A DNA stretch of 64,000 bases from the NCBI RefSeq assembly GCF_033115175.1, contig NC_084836.1, positions 67,542,797 to 67,606,796 on the forward strand. The letters run 5' to 3'. Source of the stretch: Lepus europaeus (taxonomy: Eukaryota; Chordata; Mammalia; Lagomorpha; Leporidae). Below the pieces are notes generated by a model that made no database searches, was not told where the DNA came from, and saw only the letters and a list, made by a program, of their open reading frames with translations. Position numbers and translations under genes: made by a program. Positions 23,011 to 34,759 of the stretch are shown piece after piece (positions within the stretch are counted from its first letter, which is position 1; every line of letters starts with the position of its first letter).

Positions 23011-23132
23011 AAGAGAAGGTGAACTTTCTGGAAGACATTTTGCCAAGGCACCTTGTTGGCTCAGTCTCCTTTTCAGTGTGTTGCTCGTTTATTTTGTCCT
23101 CCTAATTAGAAGACAAACCTTAGGATGTGTTT

Positions 23133-23449
23133 TTTTTTTTTTAAGATTTATTTTATTTATTTGAAAGAGTTAGAGAGAGAGAGAGAGAGAGAGCTTCCAT
23201 CTGCTGGTTCACTCCCCAGTTGGCCACAACAGCCAGAGCTGGGCCAATCTAAAGCCAGGAGCCAGGAGCTTCTTCTAGGTCTCCCACGCAGGTGCAGAGG
23301 CCCAAGCACTTGGGCCATCTTCTACTGCTTTCCCAGGCCAGAGCAGAGAGCTGGATCAGAAGTGGAGCAGCCAGGACTCAAACTAGTGCCTATTTGGGAT
23401 GCTGGTGTTACAGGCGGGGCCTTAACCCGCTGCACCATAACGCCAGCCC
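23133..23449 (-). mobile_element. CSINE
   Basis: Complete minus-strand copy with TTAGGATGTGTTTT and CTAGGATATGTTTT flanking duplications. Confidence 0.9.
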
Positions 23450-23689
23450 TAGGATATGTTTTAAGCTTTTTTTTTTTCTTCTTCTTCTTGTCCAGGGCCT
23501 TTGACCACTAAGCGTTCTCTCTGATGAGGATTTCTGCTTGGTGAGGATGAATGAGGCCTTTTCTTGTGTAAACCTCCCCAGCGAAGGCTCAGCAGCTCCC
23601 ACTCCCGGGGCTGGAGGAACTGCCAAGGGCTTTGGCTACAGATTTGCCGTGCAGAACTTGAAAGTGAGGCTTGGCCCTGGTTTGCCCAG

Positions 23690-24040
23690 TGGGAGACGCT
23701 TGGCTGAGGGCAGCGTGGTGGGGGAAGCCACCACGTGCGACATGGGCGTCCCATACTGCAGTGCCAGATCAACAAGTCCCAGCTGCTCCGCGTCTGATCC
23801 TGCACCCCGCACCTGCTCTTGGGAAAGCTGCAAAAGATGGGCCTTAGTGCTTTGGCCCCTGCCACCACATGGAAGACCCAGAAGAAGCTCCTGGCTCCTA
23901 AATTTGGCCAGTTCAGCCTGGCTGTTGTGACCATTTGAAGAATGAACAAGTGGATAGAAGATTCTCTCTCTCTCTGTCTCTCTCTGTCTCTCTCTCTCTG
24001 TAACTCTGACTTTCACATATGTCACATAAATCTTTTTAAA
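23690..24040 (+). mobile_element. CSINE
   Basis: Plus-strand copy with (TCTC)n stretch and ACATAAATC tail. Confidence 0.8.
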
Positions 24041-24232
24041 ATTAGCTATTTGAGAGAGTGGCACCTGATTCCTTCCCAAAGGCCGCCCTTCTGGGTACCC
24101 TCGCCTTGGCCATGAGCCTTCAGTAACTTTGAAGAGAGTGTGAACATTGGGCCTGTAGCTTCTCACCTTGCCTGTCCCCTCCTCCTCTTGTCTTCTCCAG
24201 ATCCTCGCCATCAAGAATCTGTCAGTTTATTT

Positions 24233-24543
24233 TATTTAAATATTTATTTATTTACTTGAGAGGCAGAGTTATAGACAGAGAGAGAGGTCTTCCATCCGCT
24301 AGTTTACTCCCCAGTTGGCCACAGTGGTCGGAGCTGTGCCGATCGGAAGCCAGGAGCCAGGAGCTTCTCCAGGTCTCCCACACGGGTGCAGGGGCCCAAG
24401 GACTTGGGCCATCTTCTACTGCTTTCCCAGGCCATAGCAGAGAGCAGGATCAGAAGTGGAGCAACCGGGACTCTAAATGCTGCCCATAGGGGATGCTGGC
24501 ACTGCAGGCGGCAGCTTTACCCGCTACGCCACAGTGCCGGCCC
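24233..24543 (-). mobile_element. CSINE
   Basis: Complete minus-strand copy ending CTACGCCACAGTGCCGGCCC. Confidence 0.9.
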
Positions 24544-24704
24544 CTCAGATCACTTTCCACCTTGCCATCTGGCCTTGTCCTAAATGCTGGTTCCCTCTTT
24601 CAGAACTTGGTACCCAGCTCTTTCAGCAAGCTTGGGAAAATTCACTTCACAGTCCTATTACAGCACTTGGCACAGGGTAGCAGCTCTGCGTGAGACCGTT
24701 GGTA

Positions 24705-24995
24705 TTGGCGTGGGCATTTGGGCTAATGATTAAGATGCTTGCATCTCACAACAGAGTGCACAGGTTCGATTCCTGCCTCTGGCTGCCTGCTGTTGCAGAC
24801 CCTGGGAGGCCTGGTGATGGCTCAGGTAAGTGAGTTCCTGCCACCTACATAGGCGACCTGGATTGGGCTCCTGGCTACTGGCTTTTGGCCTTGGCTCAGC
24901 CCTGGTTACTGGGGACATTTAGGAAATGAATCAGCAGATGGGCACTCTCTATTTCTCTCTCTCACACACAAATAAATACACTAAAAATAAAGACA
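24705..24995 (+). mobile_element. Old CSINE
   Basis: Older subfamily with a clear tRNA-like B box, GGTTCGATTCCTGCC, and tail AAATAAATACACTAAAAAT. Confidence 0.8.
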
Positions 24996-25650
24996 GAAGA
25001 GAAGCAAATACCTGGGTGAATATTGGGCTGGGATAGGCAGTGGGCAGGGTGCAGGTGACCTGGGGGCAGCCCTCGCAGGACATAGCGAGGAATCTGTTGC
25101 TTTCAGGGCTCCTGCGCACAGATGCACAAGGGCTTAGTCTGGGCTGACCTGGAAGGCCCTGTCAGGTGAGCGTGCTGGGGCGATACCTATTCCAGCCCAG
25201 CAAGCAGCTAAGCTAACCTCTGACCTCAGCAATATCTCTGTGGGTGTCCAGAACAAGCTGATGGGAACATTGTGATCCAGTGCACAAAATGTCCCTTCTC
25301 AGCTGCTCGCCGTGGGGACTGTCACCTTTCCAAGTGAATGGTCTTACAAATCTAGGAAGGTTCCAGCAGTCAGGCCATCCATGTAATGTGTGAGGGGCAC
25401 TTTTCTATTTAGTATCCATTGCTCTGCATCCCTTGGTGGATAGAACTGTCAAAATCTTAGGAAGGCAGGACCAAGCTTTTAAGCAGCAGGTCCAGGTCCA
25501 CTTTGTACATAGAATTTTGTTAATTTTGCTATGGTCCATCAATCTGATTACAAGGAAAAAAAATTAGCTGATAAACTGCAAAGCAGTATACAAATGCTAG
25601 CTATTACTGTAAAGGAGGTAAACTCCAGGATAAAAGTACTACTTTGCTTA
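24996..25650. other. Unique intergenic DNA
   Basis: I recognise no gene, no repeat family and no strong motif in this stretch. Confidence 0.4.
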
Positions 25651-25654
25651 AAAT

Positions 25655-25925
25655 TGTTTTTAAAAAGTTGAGAGGGAGGGAGAGAGAGAGAGCAAGCCCC
25701 TAGCTTCTGGGCCACTCGCCAAATGCCACAACAGCTGGGACTGGGCTGGAGTCAAAGCTGGGGTCCAAGAACCCCATGCAGGTCTCCCACGTGCGTGGCA
25801 GGGACCCAATGACTCGAGCCATTGCAGCTTCCCCTGGGGCCTGCATTAGTGGGAAGCTGGAGTCAGAAGCCGGAGCCAGGAGTTGAACCTGTGTCTTAAC
25901 TGCTAGGCTACACCTGTGCTCCGAG
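25655..25925 (-). mobile_element. Old CSINE
   Basis: Minus-strand older copy, TTTTTAAAAAGTTGAGAGG to CTAGGCTACACCTGTGCTCC. Confidence 0.75.
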
Positions 25926-26354
25926 CACCTCACTGAAACGAATCCACGAATCCCGATACGTGCTAGGTAGGAAGCATGAGATGCACTTACGAGCTGGGGG
26001 TGTGTGGTGAGGGCCTAGGTGGGTGAGCCGTAGGTGAGAAGTGAATGTGCCAGTGGAGGAAGGGAAAAGATGGACTTCCGGGCCCCAGGAGGCAGGTGCA
26101 GCTCTGCCTGAGCACAGAGGCGTGGTGGGAGGTTCCCACGAGGTCCTCCCAGCTTACCTGTGACCCACGGGCCCAGGTACAGTGCAAAAAGCCAAAGTGC
26201 TTGTTGTGGTTCAGTGTAAGACAGCAGAAAACCACAAGCAACGTGCATGTCTAACAACTCGGGGATGCATTCAATGAGCTGTGCTGTGTGCGTTCATGGA
26301 AGCAATCGTAGTCAGTGCTTAGAAATGCTGTTATTAGGGGGTGGGTGTTGGGTG

Positions 26355-26688
26355 TAGTTTTTTTTTTTTTTATGATTTACTTGAAAGTTGGAGTTACACA
26401 GAGAGAGGAGAGGCAGAGAGAGAGGGAAAGAGAGATTTTCTATCTGCTGGTTCACTCCCCAGTTAGCCTTAATTGCTGGAGCTGTGCCAATCCAAAACCA
26501 GGAGCCAGGAGCTTCTTCCAGGTCTCCCAGGGGCCCAAGGACTTGGGCCATTATCTACTGCTTTCCCAGGCCATACATAGCAGAGAGCTGGATCGGAAGT
26601 GGATCAGCTGGGACTGGAACCAGCACCCACATGGGTGCCAGCACTGCAGGCGGTGGCTTTACCCGCTATGCCACCCAGCTGGCCCCAA
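26355..26688 (-). mobile_element. CSINE
   Basis: Minus-strand copy with T-run tail, ending ATGCCACCCAGCTGGCCCC. Confidence 0.88.
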
Positions 26689-26689
26689 G

Positions 26690-26947
26690 GCGTGGTGTTA
26701 AAATGCTGATTAAGACACCTGTGGCTCTTAGGGGAGGGTCTGGGTTTGCTGCCCACCTCCAGCTCCTGATTGCAGCTTCCGGCTCATGCACACCTGGGAG
26801 GCGGCACTCCAGAAGCTGTGTCCCTGCCACATGTGTGGGAGACTGGGTGGAGACCGTGGAGCTGTGGCCAGCATTGGGGGAGAGGAACATGAATGAGCAC
26901 TCGCTCTTTCTCCCTCTTTGTCTGTGCTTCTCAAATAAATGTAAAGA
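26690..26947 (+). mobile_element. Old CSINE
   Basis: Older plus-strand copy ending GTGCTTCTCAAATAAATGTA. Confidence 0.7.
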
Positions 26948-27235
26948 TCTTGGAATCTGTGCAGATGAATGTTTACAAGAACAGATGTTCCCACTCTGCA
27001 CGTCGTGTGTGCAAAGGAGATTACAAGACAGTGGGTACAGTCCAGTCTGTCTTTTGGGAAACTACACACAGCATGTGTGTTAGCGGGCTTTGCAGGATGC
27101 CCACCGAAGCACGGCCAGTATTCTTCTCTGGCTGGTACTATTTTTGGGAGTCTCAACGTTTTCTCGCTTCTGCTCATCTGTGCTTGCTAATTTTCTGCAA
27201 CATGTCCTGCTCTGTAATAAGGAAAAACAGAGACC

Positions 27236-27606
27236 AGGCCGGCGCCGTGGCTTAACAGGCTAATCCTCCGCCTTGCGGTGCTGGCACACCGGGTTCTAGT
27301 CCTGGTTGGGGCGCCGGATTCTATCCCGGTTGCCCCTCTTCCAGGCCAGCTCTCTGCTATGGCCTGGGAAGGCAGTGGAGGATGGCCCAAGTGCTTGGGC
27401 CCTGCACCCGCATGGGAGACCAGGAAAAGCACCTGGCTCCTGGCTTCGGATCAGCGTGATGCACCTGCCGCAGTGCGCTGGCCGCAGCGGCCATTGGAGG
27501 GTGAACCAACGGCAAAAAGGAAGACCTTTCTCTTTGTCTCTCTCTCTCACTATCCACTCTGCCTATCAAACAAAACAAAAAAAACAAAAACAAAAACAAA
27601 AACAAA
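27236..27606 (+). mobile_element. Young CSINE with (CAAAA)n tail
   Basis: Complete young copy (GGCCGGCGCCGTGGCTTAAC) with an expanded ACAAAA tail and CAGAGACCA duplications on both sides. Confidence 0.92.
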
Positions 27607-27609
27607 AGC

Positions 27610-28640
27610 CAGAGACCAAAGCCTGGTAATAGACTGAGCTGGCCCGAAGAAGCATCCAGTATGAGGGGGGACCATGCTCCCTGCAGCCTAAAGGTGTGCC
27701 GGAGGGGCATCTAGGAAACCTGGGGTAGGGGGGCTCAGCGCCCGAGATTCGCTCATGCGGCCAATGGCTCGCGGTCATTCCATGCCTCCAATGTGATCCC
27801 CGGCATGAACTTCTGGCACGATGGGGGTTTGGGGGTGGCTGGGTGGGTTAGGAGGTTGCTTGCGCTCCAAGAAGCCCTGATTCTACTAACTCTGGGAAAG
27901 TTGAAGCGGTCATGAATGGAGCAACTGCTTATTAGCAGATGTGGCCACAGGGCGGTGCTATAAGCCAGGAAATAAGCCAGACAATTGCAGCCTAGCACTG
28001 GCGGCCCAGGTTTAGCTTGGAACAGCGGTATGTGCACCGCGAAGGCCGCCAGGGGGCAGAGGGCGGTCGGGACTGCTTCCATAGGGCCATCCATCCATCA
28101 CCTGTCATTCAAAGAAGCAGTTGGTTGTAATAGCGTAGCGCCAGGATCAAAACAGAGCAATCCCAGCGGGTGGGGATCTTGGAAGCGGAAGCTCACGGGG
28201 AGTGTCCACGCAGTCTCCAGCCCTCACCCTCCAGCCTGTCCCTGCTCTCCCAAACCTCGCCCTCTCCTTCCCTCGTTCCGTTCCCACGTCCTTGCCCTCA
28301 CTCACGGAGCACCTCTGGGTACCAGAGCATTTGGCCAGAGCTAAAGGAGACCCCCCGAGGAAGAACTGGGTGGGTGGGAGCTAAGTGAAGTTGGCGTGGC
28401 TCGCGGGTGGTGGGCAGGAGGGGACGGGCAGAGGCGGGGCTGAGAGCCAGGCCACCAGCCCCATGGTCCGGATGGCTCCCTGGCACTGGGGAAGATTGAT
28501 GGCGTGATGAGATTGGTGTGTGGAGGAAGGCTGAGGGCTTGCTGGTGGCCCTAAGACCTTCTATCCAGATGGCGCCGTAGCCGCACGGAGGGAGGGCAGG
28601 TGCTCGCGGCCTGCACAGGGCATGTGGGTGGGGACGAGGG
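27610..28640. other. Repeat-free, GC-rich intergenic block
   Basis: This unique block contains the CTCF motif and a YY1-like AGATGGCGCC at about 28569. No coding exon is recognised. It is a good candidate regulatory or boundary element. Confidence 0.4.
28044..28061 (+). promoter_or_regulatory. Strong CTCF-type motif
   Basis: GGCCGCCAGGGGGCAGAG is a near-consensus CTCF core (CCNCCAGGGGGCAG). It lies in repeat-free DNA between EIF4B and KRT18. Confidence 0.6.
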
Positions 28641-28689
28641 ACTAGTTTAAGACATACAAAGGGACTTCAAAAAGTCGGTGAAGGGGGGG

Positions 28690-28966
28690 AGTTGGCCCCC
28701 AGCGGGTTCAAGCGCTGCTTGGGTCTAACAGAGTTCCAGGGTTAGAGTCCACCCAGCTTCCGGCCAGTGTGGGCCCTCAAGGCCTGGCAATGGCTCAAGT
28801 ACTTGAGCCCCTGCCCCTACGTGGGAGACCCACATAGAACTCCTGGCTCCTGGCTCCAGTCTGGTCCAGCCCTGGCTGTTGTGGCCATCTGGGGAGTGCA
28901 CCAACAAATAGAAGATCTGTCCCCCTCTCTCTCTGTCGCACTGCCTTTCATATAAAAGAAGTAATT
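28690..28966 (+). mobile_element. Old CSINE
   Basis: Older plus-strand copy ending CACTGCCTTTCATATAAAAG. It was inserted next to mariner-like sequence (28645-28685). Confidence 0.7.
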
Positions 28967-29044
28967 TTTTCAATGCATTGGTGGAAGAAAAGGATTCAAA
29001 TGTAAGCTTCCTTTGTGTAAAAATGCATAGTTTAATGTAATCTG

Positions 29045-29123
29045 CTGTTTGAGGGCCCCTTGTATGCATGGACCTCACAATTTTTTCCAACAAAATAAAC
29101 TAATATTTTAATCCATCTTTCCA
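29045..29123 (-). repeat. Mariner/MITE-like element copy
   Basis: On the minus strand, GGATTAAAATATTAGTTTAT then TTTTGTTGGAAAAAATTGTG and CCATGCATA match copies at 45.5 and 62.3 kb. Confidence 0.45.
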
Positions 29124-29124
29124 G

Positions 29125-29440
29125 TTTTTATTAACTGATTTATTTATTTATTTTAAAGGCAGAGCTATAGAGGGAGAGAGGGACTGACACAGGTTTTCCA
29201 TTGCTGGTTCATTCTCCAAATGGCCAGAGCATCCAGAGCTGGGCCAGGCTGAAGTCAGAAGCTTCTTCCGGGTCTCCCACGTGGGTGCAGGAGCCCAAGG
29301 ACTTGGGCCATCTTCTGCTGCTTTCCCAGGTGCATTAGCAGGGAGCTGGATTGGAAGTGGAGCAGCTGGGACTTGAACAGTTGCTCATATGGGATGCCAG
29401 CACTGCAGGCAGCAGCTTACCCCACAATGCTGGCCCTTCC
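29125..29440 (-). mobile_element. CSINE
   Basis: Minus-strand copy, TTATTTATTTATTTTAAAGG to CCACAATGCTGGCCC. Confidence 0.88.
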
Positions 29441-29453
29441 ATGGACCTTTTCT

Positions 29454-29810
29454 TTTCTTTTTTTTTTTTTTTTTGACAGGCAGAGTGGACAGTGAAAGAG
29501 AGAGACAGAGACAGAGAGAAAGGTCTTCCTTTTGCCGTTGGTTCACCCTCCAATGGCCACCGCGGTAGGCGCGCTGCGGCTGGCGCACCGCGCTGATCCG
29601 ATGGCAGGAGCCAGGTACTTATCCTGGCCTCCCATGGGGTGCAGGGCCCAAGCACCTGGGCCATCCTCCACTGCACTCCCGGGCCACAGCAGAGAGCTGG
29701 CCTGGAAGAGGGGCAACCGGGACAGGATCGGTGCCCCGACCGGGACTAGAACGCGGTGTGCCGGCGCCGCAAGGCAGAGGATTAGCCTAGTGAGCTACGG
29801 CGCAGGCTGG
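29454..29810 (-). mobile_element. Young CSINE
   Basis: Young minus-strand copy with GGACCTTTTC duplicated on both sides (29443-29452 and 29809-29818). Confidence 0.92.
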
Positions 29811-29819
29811 ACCTTTTCA

Positions 29820-30470
29820 TAGTTTGGAAGTAGACTTAACTCATTAGCTGCCTGAAGATGAGACAAGACAGAAGGAAGGGTCAAATCTGCTTCCTAGGTT
29901 TCGGGCGTGGGCATCTGGATGGGTGGTTTGTCACTTAACTAGGATGAGCTGTGAGAGCCCGCAATTGCTAATTCCCGGTCGGAGCAGGTTAACTTGGAGA
30001 CGGAGCTAAAGGGACATTCTGAAGAAAGTTCTGGAAGACTTTGGAATACAGAAGAAGCAGTTGGAGCCGTGGCAGGGGATGAGATGACTCAGTGACATGG
30101 CAGGTGGTAGGGACCCCCACCCCCCAGGGACATCAGCCTTTCCTGCTCAGTTGAAGGGGGGTGAACTGGGACAAGAGACCAAGGGGCCACACCTGGGCAC
30201 CAGTGGAGGAGGGCGTATTCGGGAGGAGGGGGGGCTCAGCTGCCAGACGCAGGGAGCAGAAGGGACATCAGGGGACCTCTGGCTGTGTCAGCGTGGCGTC
30301 TCTGGGAACCCTGGCTTGTGCATCTTCCGTGCAATGCTGGGAGCTGAGGCCAGCCTGGCGTGGGCTGGGGAGGGAGTGGATGCAAGGAGAGAATTCTTGC
30401 AAGAAGCCGCTGAATGTGGGAAGGAGCCGGGCAAGGGGGCGGGGGCGGTGGGCAGGCAGCTTGTTGTTTT
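29820..30470. other. Unique intergenic DNA
   Basis: GC-rich to the right; no exon with flanking splice signals and protein similarity was recognised. Confidence 0.4.
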
Positions 30471-30477
30471 CATCTGC

Positions 30478-30745
30478 ATTTTTTTTGGAAGGCATAGAGA
30501 GAGGGAAGGAGAGAGAGGGGGAAGAGAGATGGGTCTTCCATTTGCTGGTTCACTCTCCAGAGACCCTCAATGGCTGGGGCTATGCCAAACTGGAGCCAGG
30601 AACAACATCCGGCTCTCGATTGGCAGAACCAACTACAGCCATCACTGCCGCCTCTCAGGGTGCCGTTAGCAAGAAGCTGGAACCGGTGGAGTTGGGGCTG
30701 GATCCAGGCACCCTATATGGGATGCGGGCTTCCCAAGTGGCCCCA
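30478..30745 (-). mobile_element. Older CSINE
   Basis: Minus-strand copy from GCATAGAGAGAGGGAAGG to CACCCTATATGGGATGCGGG; its far 5' part is lost. Confidence 0.75.
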
Positions 30746-31043
30746 GAGAGCTTGCTTTGAGGCTGGAGCACGTTTGAGTGTTCATGGAAGGCTCCAGCAG
30801 GGTGGGGGTGAGACCCCTGTGGGAGAGAGCTGAGGTCAGTGCTGGAGTGTGGCGGAGATGGGGGTGCAGACTCCTCCCAGCTTTTCCTGCCTCATGCATC
30901 AACCCTGCCTGGCTCGGTTTACCTTTTAGATGCCCTCGTGTAAACCTCGCTGCTTCCCCGAGACCTCGGCTTGGCCTCTGAGACTCATTGTGCTGGACGC
31001 CTGCGCCTGCGCCCGCATCTGCCCCCCCACCCCCAGCCCCGTG

Positions 31044-31063
31044 TGTGTGTGTGTGTGTGTGTG
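31044..31063. repeat. (GT)n microsatellite
   Basis: About ten GT units following a C-rich run. Confidence 0.9.
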
Positions 31064-31329
31064 TGGCTCAGCTGTGGTGGTCTGTAGGATGGCTGGATGG
31101 GTGAGGGCCCCCGCAGAGGTGGGGCTGGGGGCCAGGGCGGGGTCAGCAGTTCCCACAGGGGCCCACTTGGGGCTGTCACTGGGGGCTTCTGGCTTTCTCC
31201 TGGGGCGGGGGATTCCTGACAACTGCCAGATCCCCTGTGTTATCTCTCCGGGAATCCAGCCGCAAGGTTTCAGTGTACACAGAACCAGAAAGCGGGAGCA
31301 GAGACCCTCCCCGCCCGCTCCCTGCCCTG

Positions 31330-31450
31330 GGCTGAGTCAGAGAGCTTGGAGGTCAGAGGGCAGGGGGGCAGGCCTGGGTGGAGGCGGGGAGGCGCCTGCC
31401 TTGCTCCCAGCACGTCCAGGGCGGGCTGGAATGTCCACATCAGATAAGCC
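31330..31450. promoter_or_regulatory. AP-1/TEAD/GATA motif cluster
   Basis: TGAGTCA (31333-31339), TEAD-type GGAATGT (31428-31434) and AGATAAG (31442-31448) lie within 120 bp of repeat-free DNA. AP-1 plus TEAD is a common epithelial enhancer signature. Confidence 0.35.
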
Positions 31451-31754
31451 CAGGCCCCCTCCGCCTGCTCGGCCAGGCTGACACCGCATTCTTTCCCAGC
31501 AATTAGCTCCACCAGGCCCCCTTCAGCCCTCAACCCCACGCCACCCTGCCGGCTTCCCTTCCACCCCTCTTCCTTGGCCCCTGCCTCCATCTTTGGGTGT
31601 CTCTGTGCCCCACTATGGCTTCGTCCTCCTCTGCGAGGGACAGGACTTGGGCTCCCAAACTTGGAGAGGCCCCTCCCCGACTCCGTGGTCACCCGTGCGT
31701 GGACATCTCTTGGGTTTAGACTGGCAGTGCTCTTCTAGAAAACACTTACTCAGC

Positions 31755-32375
31755 GGGGCCGGCTCAGTGGTATCACAGGTGAGGCCGCTGTGCTATGGAC
31801 GCAAGTTTGAGTCCTGGCTACTCGGCTTCCTATCCAGTGCTCTGTTGATGCACCTGGGAAAGCAGCTGAGGATGGCCCAACTGCTTGGGCCACTCCGTGG
31901 GAGACTTGGATGAAGCTCCTGGCTCCTGGTTTTGGCCTGGCCCAGCCCCAGTCATTGTGGCCATCTGGGAATGGAAGATCTCTCTGTGTCTCTCTCCTCC
32001 TCTCTCTATAACTCTGACTTTCAAATAAATAATCTTTTTAAAAAGATTTATTTATTTATTTGAAAGTCAGAGTAACATAGAGAGAGGAGAGGCAGAGAGA
32101 GGTCTTCCATCCGATGCTTCACTCCCCAGATGGCTGCAATGGCTGGAGCTGTGCCGATCTGAAGCCAGGAGCCAGGAGCTTCTTCTGGGTCTCCCACATG
32201 GGTGCAGGGGCCCAAGGACTTGGGCCATCTTCTACTGCTTTCCCAGGCCATAGGAGAGAGCTGGATCGGAAGAGGAGCAGCCGGGACTAGAACCGGCGCC
32301 CATATGGGATTCCAGCACCTCAGGCCAGGGCATTAACCCACTGCACCACAGCGACGACCCCCAAATAAATAATCT
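31755..32375 (+). mobile_element. CSINE with a nested CSINE in its tail
   Basis: Plus-strand host (31755-32036) whose AAATAAATAATCTTTT tail reappears at 32363-32378 after the inserted copy. Confidence 0.85.
32040..32361 (-). mobile_element. CSINE nested in a CSINE tail
   Basis: Complete minus-strand copy flanked by the duplicated host tail AAATAAATAATCTTTT. Confidence 0.9.
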
Positions 32376-32377
32376 TT

Positions 32378-32545
32378 TAAAAATATATTTATTCAAGAGA
32401 GATGGCGGGTGGGCAGGAGCGAGGTATCTCTCATCTGCTGGTTTATTCCCCAAACACCTGTAAAACCTGGGGCTGGGCCAGGGCCTGAGCCAGGAGTGGG
32501 ACACTCAATCCAGGTTTTCCCATGTGCTGCTTCCAGGGATGGGAG
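32378..32545 (-). mobile_element. Old truncated CSINE
   Basis: AAATATATTTATTCAAGAGAG start and GGTTTATTCCCC block; the 5' half is lost. Confidence 0.65.
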
Positions 32546-32559
32546 GGGAACAACACGCT

Positions 32560-33710
32560 CGCCCCCAGGCTAGAGGAGCTTGACCCCTGCTATGGGCTTT
32601 TCTCCTGCATCTTCTAGAAGGGTAGAGCAGGCACCATCATTGCACCAACACAGAGTTCATTCAGATAAGCAACCCCAAGTACCCAAGGACTACAGGCACA
32701 GCCTGGCCCGGTGGTGCGATCAGGGGGTGGACGTCGGGGGAGGAGAAAGTTTGAGCAGTCCACGGGGAGGTGTGATGCAGGTGCTCTGAGCCTGGAAGGA
32801 CCTGTGGGACCCTAGGGGAGTCAGGGAGCTCCTGGTGAGAGGCGGTTGAGGAAACATTGTCCGGGATGGGCGCAGGGTTTGGGAGGGGGAAGTCGGGTGA
32901 GTTGAGCAGGGAAGCAAACACATCTGGGGGGGAGAACTGGAATGCGGGGTGGGGGGTCTCCTTTCCCAGGCCGTGGCCCCCAAAGGTGTTTACCATGGGG
33001 GGAGGTGGCTCTAGGAGAACAATGTGGACTTAGAGGTAATCCTAGAAGCAAAGATATCCTGGTGTGCAGGGCACAGAGGGAAGCCCCGCCCCCCATGGTC
33101 CCAAGTACCTTGCGGGATGATCCAGGATGCCTCCCCTCTGCCCCCACATCTCCCACCCCTGGGATTCTCCTGGCTGGTCCAGGTCCATGCTTGGCCCGGT
33201 TCTGTCCACCCTGGGGCTGGGGCCTCCAAGCCTTCCCTGCCTCCCTTGCAGCATAGCTCAGGATGAGCTGCTCGGCCCAGAGGGCCTGGCACAGCGGGGT
33301 GGGGGGAGAAGTCCACTGGCTGTGTCCACCCCCCTCCCAATACCCGTCCTCCTCCCCTCCAAGGCCCACGCTTCCCCTGGCCTGTGGGGCTCGGGGAAGG
33401 GCAGAACAGAGGGGACAGTTTGCCAAGTACGCACTGGGCCTGAGGGGACTTCCCAGAGGCTCCCAGAGTGATGCTCTTCTCTCCCGGTGACCCCCAAGAC
33501 ACAGGGGGCCTGGATCACCGCCTCTCACCTCCTGGGAAGCAGAGAGCACAGGAGTGTGTGGCTTTGGTTCCTGGGGAGAACGAGAGGGGCGCGGCGACTC
33601 CAGTACTATTCCTGGGGCTGGTTGGCTTCTGTCGGGGGAGCTGGGCCTGGGCCACTTGGAGCTGCTTTCCCAGGAAGGGAGACGGGAATTACAATGCATC
33701 CCTCGTGGGG
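32560..33710. other. Repeat-free GC-rich intergenic block
   Basis: A 354-codon minus-strand open frame (32821-33885) spans this block. It is proline-rich, runs into a CSINE and has no recognisable domain, so I treat it as a GC-driven chance frame. Confidence 0.45.
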
Positions 33711-33717
33711 CTTGTGC

Positions 33718-33987
33718 TGGGGGTGCTGGCGCTGTGGCACAGCAGGTTAAAGCCCTGGCCTGCCGTGCCTGCATCCTATATGGGCACCGGTTTGAGTCCT
33801 GGCTGCTCCAGTTCTGACCCAGCTCTCTGCTATGGCCTGGGAAAGCAGTGGAAGATGGCCCAAGTCCTTGGGCCCCTGCACCCACATGGGAGACCTGGAA
33901 GAAGCTCCTGGCTCCTGGCTCCTGGCTTCAGATCGGCCCGTTCTGGCCGTTGTGGCCATCTGGGGAGTGAACCAGTGGATGGAAGAC

Positions 33988-34033
<46 letters not shown>

Positions 34034-34063
34034 CTCTAATAAATAAAAATAAATCTTAAAAAA
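33718..34063 (+). mobile_element. CSINE with (TC)n
   Basis: Complete plus-strand copy with ~20 TC units (33990-34029) and AATAAATAAAAATAAATC tail. Confidence 0.92.
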
Positions 34064-34342
34064 GCTGCTGCCTACGACACGGGTATCCTCTATGAACACC
34101 GATTGAGTCCCAGCTGCTGTACTTCTGACCCAGCTCCCTGCTAATGTGCCTGGCAAAGCAGCAGAAGCTGGCCCAAGGGTGTGGGCCCCTGCCACCCAGA
34201 TGGAGTTCTATGTCCCTGGCCTTAGCCTGGTCCAGCCCCGGCTGTTGTGTCTATTTGGGGAGTGAACGAGCAAATGGAAGATCTCTCTGTTTCTCTCTGT
34301 AACTCCCCTTTTCCAATAAACAAGATAAAAATCTTTCTTTTA
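34064..34342 (+). mobile_element. 5'-truncated CSINE
   Basis: Begins GCTGCTGCCTACGACACGGG directly after the previous tail and ends CCAATAAACAAGATAAAAAT. Confidence 0.82.
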
Positions 34343-34725
34343 AAAAAAATGCACTCGTTGTCCCAGGGCGGCCACATGCCTTTTTCCGCACCCTGGGTCT
34401 CCCACCGCCTCCTTTCTCCTACTGGATAGAGCTGGAAACGAGGGTTGAGGGGGGGAGCACGCTGGCCTTGACTCTGGGCTTGCTGCCATCTGCATATCTT
34501 TGGGTCTTCCAGGTGGGCAGCTGGATGCTCTGAGACTCAGCAGCCGCAGAGGCCTGCTTTTACATAAAGAAATAAATAAACTTATATAGACTTATTTTTA
34601 AATATGTATCTGATGGGGTTCCAAATGTGGGGGAGGAGATGTTTTTAAATTTGGAAATCCAGGCCCCCAGCTTCAGGAATGCTGGGTCTCCTCAGAAAAC
34701 CTCTGCTTTCCTTGTGGGAGTTCCC

Positions 34726-34743
34726 CCCCCCCCCCCCCCCCCC
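34726..34743. repeat. Poly-C tract
   Basis: About 17 C in a row, with a second C-run at 34799-34809. Likely length-variable. Confidence 0.9.
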
Positions 34744-34759
34744 GTGTGCCCCAGCAGGT

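Noticed and set aside
32821..33885. 354-codon open frame on the minus strand
   Set aside because: It is proline-rich with no domain, runs through GC-rich unique DNA into a CSINE and has no splice or promoter support. Treated as a chance frame.
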